From positions 53,385 to 117,384 of the forward strand of contig CAUGNQ010000001.1 in the NCBI GenBank assembly GCA_959600835.1: a DNA stretch of 64,000 bases, in the 5' to 3' direction. Position numbers and translations under genes: made by a program. The DNA is from an uncultured Collinsella sp. (GTDB lineage: Bacteria; Actinomycetota; Coriobacteriia; Coriobacteriales; Coriobacteriaceae). The number at the start of each line of letters is the position of its first letter. The first letter of the stretch is position 1. The notes under the pieces were generated by a model that saw nothing but the letters and a program-made list of their open reading frames with translations, made no database searches and was not told the origin of the DNA. This document shows positions 29,014 through 36,687 of this stretch, one piece after another.

Positions 29014-31149
29014 TTACACGTTATTTACCTGCGATAACAATAAAATTAGCTCCGCCTTATTCTTGATCTTCAACTGGCGGTAAGATGCAGACCGCAGCGC
29101 TTGCACCGTAGATGCAGCGTAACCGACATCCTCCGCAATGGCCTTTGTCGTTGCCCCCTCTGCCGTCATCAGCAAAATTTGCGACTGAACATCAGAAAGG
29201 GAGCGCGACGTAAGCAGGGCCAGCTGGCGCACGCGGGCCGTTTCGGTGGACCCGTTCGCCCGGTACTCCAAGACGGCCTTCTCGTCCTCAACCGAGCGGG
29301 CGAGCGCGATGTGCGTAACGAACATGGGCACAGACCAGCAAACAATCACCGTTGCCACGACGACATTGACAGCCGAACTTTGCCCCAACAACGACGCGAG
29401 GAACAACGGCTCGAAAACCGTCAGATCCTGCACCATATTGAGCAAGACAGCCCAAACAGGAGCCGTCGCCCCGAAGCAAAGCATCCATATCCCAAGCATT
29501 TTGCGCTGCGGACAGCTTCGCATCACTATATATGTGAGCAGCACCCCCGTCAGCACCGCAAGTCCATGGATTCGCCCCCTAGCGACCGCATAGATTAAGG
29601 CAACCATGCCCATTGACACCAACGGCACGATAGCCCGAGCATGGGCATGCACCTTAAACGGACGCAGCCCAACAGCGAGCGAAGCCGTAGACGCCACGCC
29701 GCAAAACAGGACCGGCACAGCCATCAACGGAACGCGTATGCACATCAATGCCGCGATATAGATAAAAGACCATTCCACAGCAGATAGCACCGCCCATACG
29801 TACGGGCTTCCGAGCCAAATCGCTTCACCCGCTCTATCCAGCGCAGCGCCACGATTCGCTTTTCCACCCGCGTAGCGTAGCGACAGAAGCAGTCCGAGAC
29901 CCAATGCGTAGCTTAAGAGGGAAAAGGCGACAGCCCGCGAAACACCGGACCCCCAATCGCTATCCGCCATTACCAAGGGCCCCGCCGCAAGGAGGATAAA
30001 GAATAATGTGAGCAGGTATCGAAACAGCCGGCGCGTTCGAGCTGATGCCACTATATCGTCAGCATGCCGCTGCGGTAGCTCATGCCCTACAGTATCGCCC
30101 TCACCCGCAAACAGCGCCACGAGCTCGCGTGAGCCCGCAACCGACGCCTTCCCGTATGCTCGGTGAAGCGTTGTTCTCACCGTCGATGGCTTCGTATCCG
30201 TCTCCTTGGCAATTTCCGCCGGCGTTTTCCCTTTGAGCAGCAGTCGAACAAACTGCTCTTCTCTAGGCGACAGGGCAGGGGAAAACACCCCCGCATCGAA
30301 TGTGTCGGACGCACAGGCGATATCCGAATTGTTGTCCCGTTTCCCCCTTAGCAACATGCATACGAAGGCAGCAGCGATAACGGACCCCATCGCCAGCAAT
30401 GCAATGACCACGGCATCGCTTGCGAAGTATGCCGCCTCAACAGCCGGAATAAGACCAATAGGAACTGCTACGAGCACAGAACAGGCAAACACGTCGCGCC
30501 GCCCATGGCCAAAGGCACGAGGGCGGCAAAACGGCGGGGCCACAGTCAATGCGAGATAGACCAACGGAATTAAAAGCGCAAGGCCAATTGACGCGGCCGT
30601 TACAGGGGGCATCCCCCATGGCTCGGGAACGACTCTCCATGAAACTCGACAGCAAAACAGCAGGCAAGACATGACGGCTATTGTTTCTGTAAAAATCGCG
30701 TCCTGCGGGTGACGAGTTTCCCTTTCGTCAGTCCGTGTCGACCTCTGCGTCAAAGGAGAGTCCGCCGTGCCCCAAATAACATATGAGAGAAGCAGCGACC
30801 CAACAAAGCACGAGACACACGAAACGCCATGTAACAACCAAATCGGTGCAAACACGATTGGAATAGAGTCTCCGCGAGCATAGAAAGCCAGGTCGGCCCA
30901 TTCGGGAACCGTTGCAATAACACCAAGGAAAACACCGATGGCACCGAGATGCCTCGGCCTTCTCATTCCCCCCTTGCATAGCGCAGCACCATGAACAAAC
31001 GCCGCGAGGCATGCGCCCAGGATAACGAGCCAGGTCATTGCACCTGACGCTAGGCCGATTGAAGATGAAAACCGGTGATAAGGGGTGACCGCCATTACGA
31101 CAAGCGCAATGGCGCAGGCAAATGTAGCAGAACGGCGGGAAAAGAGCAT
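29014..31149 (-). CDS. Membrane LuxR-type regulator with two HTH domains
   Basis: 711 aa. The protein is a tandem of two units: several membrane helices, then a LuxR-type HTH (about residues 294-349: SPREEQFVRLLLKGKTPAEI, then DTKPSTVRTTLHRAYGKA), then a second set of helices, then a C-terminal HTH (about 645-711: SLSDVQSQILLMTAEGATTK, then AIAEDVGYAASTVQALRSASY). Single-unit membrane LuxR proteins are abundant in Coriobacteriia and control adjacent transport or metabolic genes. GGAGG precedes the ATG at 31149. Same strand as the downstream secreted protein/ABC operon, which it probably controls (inference). Confidence 0.8.
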   Translation of the reverse strand: MLFSRRSATFACAIALVVMAVTPYHRFSSSIGLASGAMTWLVILGACLAAFVHGAALCKGGMRRPRHLGAIGVFLGVIATVPEWADLAFYARGDSIPIVFAPIWLLHGVSCVSCFVGSLLLSYVIWGTADSPLTQRSTRTDERETRHPQDAIFTETIAVMSCLLFCCRVSWRVVPEPWGMPPVTAASIGLALLIPLVYLALTVAPPFCRPRAFGHGRRDVFACSVLVAVPIGLIPAVEAAYFASDAVVIALLAMGSVIAAAFVCMLLRGKRDNNSDIACASDTFDAGVFSPALSPREEQFVRLLLKGKTPAEIAKETDTKPSTVRTTLHRAYGKASVAGSRELVALFAGEGDTVGHELPQRHADDIVASARTRRLFRYLLTLFFILLAAGPLVMADSDWGSGVSRAVAFSLLSYALGLGLLLSLRYAGGKANRGAALDRAGEAIWLGSPYVWAVLSAVEWSFIYIAALMCIRVPLMAVPVLFCGVASTASLAVGLRPFKVHAHARAIVPLVSMGMVALIYAVARGRIHGLAVLTGVLLTYIVMRSCPQRKMLGIWMLCFGATAPVWAVLLNMVQDLTVFEPLFLASLLGQSSAVNVVVATVIVCWSVPMFVTHIALARSVEDEKAVLEYRANGSTETARVRQLALLTSRSLSDVQSQILLMTAEGATTKAIAEDVGYAASTVQALRSASYRQLKIKNKAELILLLSQVNNV

Positions 31150-31291
31150 ACGGCCTCCATAGCGTGTCATTATATCGCTCGAGCCGCTCGTTTATCTCTG
31201 TTCTCACACCAGCCAGCATCAATGATTCAGGCGAACTCCAATCCGCGCCAGATCACGGTCCGGCTTTTGTTCGCAGTCCCCACATCAAAGC

Positions 31292-31429
31292 GGGATGCGG
31301 TTTCCTTTTGGACGCCGGTTCGGAAAGCGCATCCCGTTCCAGGGCAATATTCTGGGATGCAGTTTCCGCAGCCCACCCCATTTGGAAAGCGCATCCCATA
31401 ATTTGGCTGAAAACTGAGATGCGCTTTCC
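31292..31429. repeat. Array A: five alternating 14-bp elements
   Basis: Elements start at 31292 (+), 31322 (-), 31354 (+), 31384 (-) and 31416 (+). Plus form GGGATGCGGTTTCC, minus form GGAAAGCGCATCCC; copies 2 and 4 are identical. Gaps alternate strictly 16 and 18 bp, giving 30/32-bp periods. It lies in the 439-bp gap between the divergent LuxR-type gene and the kinase gene. The rest of that gap shows nothing else I can name. Confidence 0.9.
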
Positions 31430-31588
31430 AAACGAGCCGAAACGGGCCGAATCGATCGGGCCACCTCGCATCCCGCTATCCTCGCCATCTGCCCGAGCGT
31501 GCTACACTAGCAGCATCTATGCCACCGCGAACGGCTCGGCCCCGCGCCCGCCGCTCGCAAACGAACTTTAAACGCACGAGGGTTGGCC

Positions 31589-33442
31589 ATGCCGCTTTTC
31601 TCGCAACATACCGCCCGGTTCTCGCCGGACGTTCCTTTGGAGGGCACCAGCTCTCGCGAGCTGCTCAAGCGGTACCAGCCGCTCGAGACACTTGCGACCG
31701 GCGGTTTTGGCTCCATCGAGATCTGCCGCGACACGCACCTGCGCCGCCGCGTCGCCATTAAACGCATCCCCCTTATCAACGGTGCCGGCATGCCCGCTAG
31801 CGACATCATGGATGTCCTGCGCGAGGCGCACACTGCCGCCATGCTTCAACATCCCAACATCGTGCAGGTCATCGACTTTACGCACGACACAGCCTATGCC
31901 TACCTGGTTATGGAATATGTCGATGGCATGTCGCTGGCCGAGTTTTTGCACCGCGCGGACGGCCACTCACTTACCTTTGACGAGGCCGCGGCCATTGCCG
32001 ATGCCCTGGGCCAGGCGCTCACCTTCGCCCACAGTAATGGCGTACTCCACCTGGACATTAAGCCCGCCAACGTGCTCATCGACCACTCGGGCAATGTAAA
32101 GCTCACCGACTTTGGCATGGCGCGGCTGTCGTCCGCCGGTGGCTTTGGCGGCTCACGCGGCGGCACCATCGGCTACATGCCGCCCGAGCAGCTCGATATC
32201 GAGACCGGCACGGTCGACGAGCGCGCCGATGTCTTTGCCCTCGCCTGTGTGATCTACGAGGGCCTGTGCGGCAGCGCTCCTTTTATGGCGGCCACGCCCG
32301 CCGACTCGCTCGGCCGCATCATCGGCGGCGCCACCTATCCCAGCGAGCTGATACCACACTTTCCCCCGGGAGCCGAGGCCGCGCTCATGAGCGCGCTCTC
32401 CCCCATGCCGCAGGACCGCCCCAACAGCATCGAGGCATTTTGCGACCAGCTCCTTGCCGGTCTGGGCAGCGTGCGCGAAGGCCGTCGCAGCCTGGAGCAA
32501 ATGGTTGGCGAACTTTCGGATGACGAGCAGGAGCTCGACGATATCGAGCCGTCGCACTACGAGGACGACACCATCGAAGTCGACCCCGCACTCGGCTGGG
32601 CAGGCACGCGCTGGAGCCATGCGCGCGACTACGCCATGCACGCTATCTCGGCGCTAACGTGCGGCGCCTTTAGCTTTTTGCTGATGCAGACGGCCGGCGT
32701 CGCGGCGCTTCCCGGCCTGGTCATTGCGGCTATCGCGATCGGAGCGGCGGCCGGCCTGGCCCCCCAGATTGGCTCGGCCATCTCGGCTGTGGGCTTTTTG
32801 GTGCTCATGGCAAACGCCACCATGCAGGCACAGGGCGTCCTGTCGATGTTGCCCGTCGCGGTGATCTTTGCCGCCGCCATGTCCGGTTGGTGGATCGCCT
32901 GGGGTCGCACCGAGGCTGCCGCGAGCGCCGCACTCACCTGTGCACTCGCGCTTGGCTGTCTGACCGGCAATACCTTCCTGGCAGCTGGGGTCACCGCCGG
33001 CGTCGCGTCATTTTGGCTCGGCCCGGCAAGCGCCGCCGCGGCAACGGGCATGGGCGCACTTTTTGCCCGTCTGGCCACGGTCGCGCTTTCAGCCGGAGGC
33101 GTGCTGGGGCTCGGTAACGTTGCCGCAGCGCTGGGAGACCCACTCCTTTGGGCTGCCTTTGTGCTGGTAGCGGCAACTGCCGCGGCGTCATCTGCGCTGC
33201 TCAACGCCCATGCCAAGCGTGCCGATCAGGGCTCAAACCTTGCCGTAATCGCCGCCATCGCTGTCGCCGGCATCGGCTGCGCAGCGGCGTCCTGTCTTGC
33301 ACACCATATGGAAATTGCCAGCCTTGCAGCCGCGGTCGTCGCCAAGGCGGCGGTTGCGGGAACCCTATCCTCTATAATCGTTGGGATATGCCTATATTTG
33401 CTCGGATACCAAAGAACCTATACGGAGAGTGATCTTTCGTGA
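31589..33442 (+). CDS. Membrane Ser/Thr protein kinase (first gene of the cell-wall cluster)
   Basis: 617 aa. Kinase domain at about residues 18-285 with Gly-rich loop LATGGFGSIEIC, VAIKRI Lys, catalytic loop LHLDIKPANVLI and DFGMA, then GTIGYMPPEQ. The catalytic loop has HLD instead of HRD, so the activating Arg is missing and regulation by activation-loop phosphorylation may be weaker. Residues about 350-610 are a multi-helix, Ala/Gly-rich membrane domain. The ATG at 31589 lies after GAGGG. Its stop overlaps the GTG of the next FHA gene. It corresponds in position to PknA of actinobacteria. Confidence 0.85.
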   Translation: MPLFSQHTARFSPDVPLEGTSSRELLKRYQPLETLATGGFGSIEICRDTHLRRRVAIKRIPLINGAGMPASDIMDVLREAHTAAMLQHPNIVQVIDFTHDTAYAYLVMEYVDGMSLAEFLHRADGHSLTFDEAAAIADALGQALTFAHSNGVLHLDIKPANVLIDHSGNVKLTDFGMARLSSAGGFGGSRGGTIGYMPPEQLDIETGTVDERADVFALACVIYEGLCGSAPFMAATPADSLGRIIGGATYPSELIPHFPPGAEAALMSALSPMPQDRPNSIEAFCDQLLAGLGSVREGRRSLEQMVGELSDDEQELDDIEPSHYEDDTIEVDPALGWAGTRWSHARDYAMHAISALTCGAFSFLLMQTAGVAALPGLVIAAIAIGAAAGLAPQIGSAISAVGFLVLMANATMQAQGVLSMLPVAVIFAAAMSGWWIAWGRTEAAASAALTCALALGCLTGNTFLAAGVTAGVASFWLGPASAAAATGMGALFARLATVALSAGGVLGLGNVAAALGDPLLWAAFVLVAATAAASSALLNAHAKRADQGSNLAVIAAIAVAGIGCAAASCLAHHMEIASLAAAVVAKAAVAGTLSSIIVGICLYLLGYQRTYTESDLS

Positions 33443-34452
33443 ACTTCCTGAACATCTTCGAGGACCACGTGGCCGGCATCTTCGGTGCCACCCGTGCCCC
33501 GTTCTCCTTTAAGAAGCTTGCCAAGCAGGCCGCTCGCGACATGGAGGATCAGACTCTGGTGATCAACGGCGTCAACACGGCGCCGGCACTCTATACCATC
33601 CTGATCGCCGCCGACGACGATCCCATGCTCGCCCCGTTCTACCCCGAGCTTTCGCGCGAGGTCCGCGAGTTTGTGAAGGCGCAGGCCGAAAAGCGCCGCT
33701 ATGTCTTTGTCGGCGAGCCCCTCGTGCGCTTTATGATCGATCCGCAGCTGCGCGCCGGCAAGTTCTCGGTCTTTGCCGAGAACGTCGATGCCCCCACGCT
33801 CGGCCGCCTGTACGAAGAAGAGCGCGCCTATCAAAACGGTCTGGGCCAAAACAACTCCGCGGCAAGCCGTGCCGCCAGCGCCCCGCGCGCCGGCCAGCAG
33901 CAGTTTGCTGCCCCGCAGCAGCAGCGCCCCGCCGCCATGCCCCAGCAGCAGCCGACGCCTCGCGCCGCCGCTCCCGACCCGCTTGCCGTGGCAGACCCCT
34001 TCGCGCCTAGCGTCCCCGACCCCGCCGCAGCACCCATCCCGGTGCCGCAGACCGTCTCGCGCGACGCGCTTGCCGGCATGGGCGGAGCCGCCGCGACCGG
34101 TGCCGCCGTGGGCCTAGGCGCCGCAGCCGGCATCGCCTCCAACATGGCGAGCACTCGCGCCCCGCAGCGCCCGCTCGCCCAGCTCGTCGACGTCGTGAGC
34201 GGCGAGAGCCATAGCATCACCTCCGCACAGGTGACTATCGGTCGCGAGCGCTCGGTTTCCGATATTGCCCTGCGCGACCCCAACGTGTCGCGCCGCCACG
34301 CCCAGCTCACCTTTACGGGCTCGGATTGGTCGATCGAGGACCTCAATTCCACCAACGGCACGCTCGTCAACAACCGCCGCATTACGCGCTGCCCGCTGCG
34401 CAACGGCGATCTGCTGACGTTTGGCCTGAGCACCTTTGAATTTAGGGGATAG
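33439..34452 (+). CDS. DUF3662/FHA protein (FhaA-like)
   Basis: 337 aa. N-terminal DUF3662 region (residues about 1-115, beginning NFLNIFEDHVAGIFGATRAP), an Ala/Pro/Gln-rich linker, and a C-terminal FHA domain (about 245-337: GRERSVSDIALRDPNVSRRH, STNGTLVNN). In mycobacteria FhaA binds the phosphorylated pseudokinase domain of MviN and regulates peptidoglycan synthesis. Starts with GTG overlapping the kinase stop by 4 bp. Confidence 0.92.
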   Translation: MNFLNIFEDHVAGIFGATRAPFSFKKLAKQAARDMEDQTLVINGVNTAPALYTILIAADDDPMLAPFYPELSREVREFVKAQAEKRRYVFVGEPLVRFMIDPQLRAGKFSVFAENVDAPTLGRLYEEERAYQNGLGQNNSAASRAASAPRAGQQQFAAPQQQRPAAMPQQQPTPRAAAPDPLAVADPFAPSVPDPAAAPIPVPQTVSRDALAGMGGAAATGAAVGLGAAAGIASNMASTRAPQRPLAQLVDVVSGESHSITSAQVTIGRERSVSDIALRDPNVSRRHAQLTFTGSDWSIEDLNSTNGTLVNNRRITRCPLRNGDLLTFGLSTFEFRG

Positions 34453-34458
34453 TCTCTT

Positions 34459-34875
34459 ATGAACATCGATATCGTCCTTTTTGCAGGCCGCATCGTCCTG
34501 GTCGCCCTGCTCTATATCTTCCTGTTCGCCGTCATGAAGACCGGCGTGGGACTTGTGCGCGGACAGCGCCGCGACTCGGCTATCTGGACGATCGATGTGG
34601 ACAAGGGTCCGCGCGGTATCCGCGGCATCCACGTAGACATGCTCGGCCCCGTCATCGTCGGTCGCTCGCCATCTTCGGACATCTGCATCAACGAACCGTT
34701 CGTCTCGGCCTCGCATGCGCGCTTTTCGCTGCAGGGCCCGGCGCTCATCATCGAAGACCTCAACTCGCTTAACGGCACGCTCGTCAACGGCCGCCAGCTT
34801 GTGGAGCCCGCAACGCTGCGCGAGGGCGACGAAGTCCAGATTGGCGACGTGGTCATGAAGGTGAACCGTCGATGA
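34459..34875 (+). CDS. Membrane-anchored FHA protein (FhaB-like)
   Basis: 138 aa. N-terminal membrane helix (about residues 5-27) followed by an FHA domain (about 50-138: GRSPSSDICINEPFVSASHA, SLNGTLVNGRQL). Equivalent to FhaB/FipA of actinobacteria, which couples PknA/PknB phosphorylation to division. It ends in ATGA overlap with the phosphatase gene. Confidence 0.92.
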   Translation: MNIDIVLFAGRIVLVALLYIFLFAVMKTGVGLVRGQRRDSAIWTIDVDKGPRGIRGIHVDMLGPVIVGRSPSSDICINEPFVSASHARFSLQGPALIIEDLNSLNGTLVNGRQLVEPATLREGDEVQIGDVVMKVNRR

Positions 34876-36671
34876 TCGACGAGGAGAACAAGTCCGCGAC
34901 TATGACCGAGGCACCGGCTGCCGCCACAGCTGCGCCGGCCCACGCCGCTCCGGCGGGCTCCGCACCCGTGGAACCCGAGGACACCGTGTTCTCCCTGCCT
35001 CTTTCGCATGTAACGCATGATATTTCGGATCTCGCCGATAACGAGGACGAAGAGGATACCGTAGCGGCGCCCATCGGCGCACATGCCGCGGAACAGCCCA
35101 CAGCGCCCGAAGCAACCCCGGCGCCAGCTCACTTTGCAGAGCCTGTCGCCGCGGCAATCAACGAGAGCGCTGCGGTGTTTGCGGCACCCGAGCCCGCCGC
35201 GCCGGCGTTTCCCATAGCCCCGGCATCCGAGGTTGCGCCCGTGTCTACGCCGGCGCCCGAGCCTATAGACGTCAGCCCGCAAGACGACGAGTCGACCGCC
35301 CGCGTGTCCGAGGAGCCCGACTCCCCGGACACCGGCGATTCCGAATCAAACGCCGAGACCGACACCGTCTCTCCCGGTGACACAGCCGAGATCGACGTAG
35401 CCGCCGTTGAAGCCAAGCTCAAAGACCCCGGCTCGACCATGAGCTTTGAGCCCCTGACCGAGGAGCGCATCGAGACCGACTCGACCTATGATGCCGGCAC
35501 CACCACGCAACTCATGTGGGGTGCCCGCTCCGACGTTGGCTGTGTGCGCCCGCACAATGAGGATTCCTACCTGGTGCAGTCGCCGCTCTTTTGCGTATGC
35601 GACGGCATGGGCGGTCACGCCGCCGGCGAGGTAGCCTCTTCCATCGCCGTCGAGACTATTGCCAAGACGGCCCCGCAGTCCGCCGACGCAGCACGCCTGG
35701 CGGCAGCCGTCGAGGCAGCTAACGCCGCCGTAATCGAGGCGGCCCTGAACGGCCTAGGCAAGCCCGGCATGGGCTGCACAGCCACTTGCGCCTATATCGA
35801 AAACGACACGCTCGCCATCGCCCACGTGGGCGACTCTCGCGCCTACCTGCTCCACGAGGGCACGCTCATCCGCGTGACCCGCGACCACTCCTACGTGGAG
35901 GAGCTCGTGGACGCCGGCGAGATCACGGCAGACGAGGCTCGCGTCCACCCCAACCGTTCGGTCATCACCCGTGCGCTGGGCTCAGACCCCGCCATGTATG
36001 CCGACCACTTCACTCTGCATATCGAGGAAGGCGACCGCCTGATACTGTGCTCTGACGGCCTTTCGAGCATGATTCCCGATAGCGATATCGAGAACATCGC
36101 CACGCAGTCCTCAACCGCGCAAATCTGCGTTGACAACCTAGTGGACGCGGCGCTTGCCGCCGGCGGCCACGACAACGTGACCGTAGTAGTCGTTGACCTG
36201 GTTGACGATGGCGTTATGCGCGAGGCGCAACGCGTGCGTCGCCGCAACGTCACCATCGGCGTCGTCTTAGGTCTCGTCTTGGTGCTGGCGGCTGCCATCT
36301 GGGCCTACACGGGTGTCACCGGCTCGTACTACCTGGGTACCTACCAGGGCAATGTCGCCGTCTGGCGCGGCCTTCCCGGCAAGCCGCTCGGACTCAAGCT
36401 TCACTGGCTCGAAAGCGAAACCAGTATCAAGCTGTCCGACCTGCCCGAAGACACGCAAAACCGCCTCAAGGCGGGTATTCCGCAAACAAGTGTTGACGAT
36501 GCGCAGGACACGATATCCAAGTACCGCCACCAGATCGACGAGGAGCAGACCCGCCAGGTGATTGACGCGCAGACGATTCGCGACAACACCAATCAGGGAT
36601 CGACCTCCGAATCAGATTCCGAGAAAACCGCCGAACAGTCCGCCGAGGCCGAAGCCTCCGATAAGAATTAG
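34872..36671 (+). CDS. PP2C-family Ser/Thr phosphatase (PstP-like)
   Basis: 599 aa, membrane-bound metal-dependent phosphatase that reverses STPK signalling. The PP2C domain (about residues 215-450) shows VRPHNEDSYLV, CDGMGGHAAGE, HVGDSRAYLL, CSDGLSSMI and GGHDNVTVVVV. One membrane helix (about 462-482) and an extracellular tail follow. Unlike typical PstP it has an acidic, Ala/Pro-rich N-terminal extension of about 205 residues, perhaps a docking region for the adjacent FHA proteins (inference). Confidence 0.93.
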   Translation: MIDEENKSATMTEAPAAATAAPAHAAPAGSAPVEPEDTVFSLPLSHVTHDISDLADNEDEEDTVAAPIGAHAAEQPTAPEATPAPAHFAEPVAAAINESAAVFAAPEPAAPAFPIAPASEVAPVSTPAPEPIDVSPQDDESTARVSEEPDSPDTGDSESNAETDTVSPGDTAEIDVAAVEAKLKDPGSTMSFEPLTEERIETDSTYDAGTTTQLMWGARSDVGCVRPHNEDSYLVQSPLFCVCDGMGGHAAGEVASSIAVETIAKTAPQSADAARLAAAVEAANAAVIEAALNGLGKPGMGCTATCAYIENDTLAIAHVGDSRAYLLHEGTLIRVTRDHSYVEELVDAGEITADEARVHPNRSVITRALGSDPAMYADHFTLHIEEGDRLILCSDGLSSMIPDSDIENIATQSSTAQICVDNLVDAALAAGGHDNVTVVVVDLVDDGVMREAQRVRRRNVTIGVVLGLVLVLAAAIWAYTGVTGSYYLGTYQGNVAVWRGLPGKPLGLKLHWLESETSIKLSDLPEDTQNRLKAGIPQTSVDDAQDTISKYRHQIDEEQTRQVIDAQTIRDNTNQGSTSESDSEKTAEQSAEAEASDKN

Positions 36672-36687
36672 AAAGGGAGTGCCGCTT

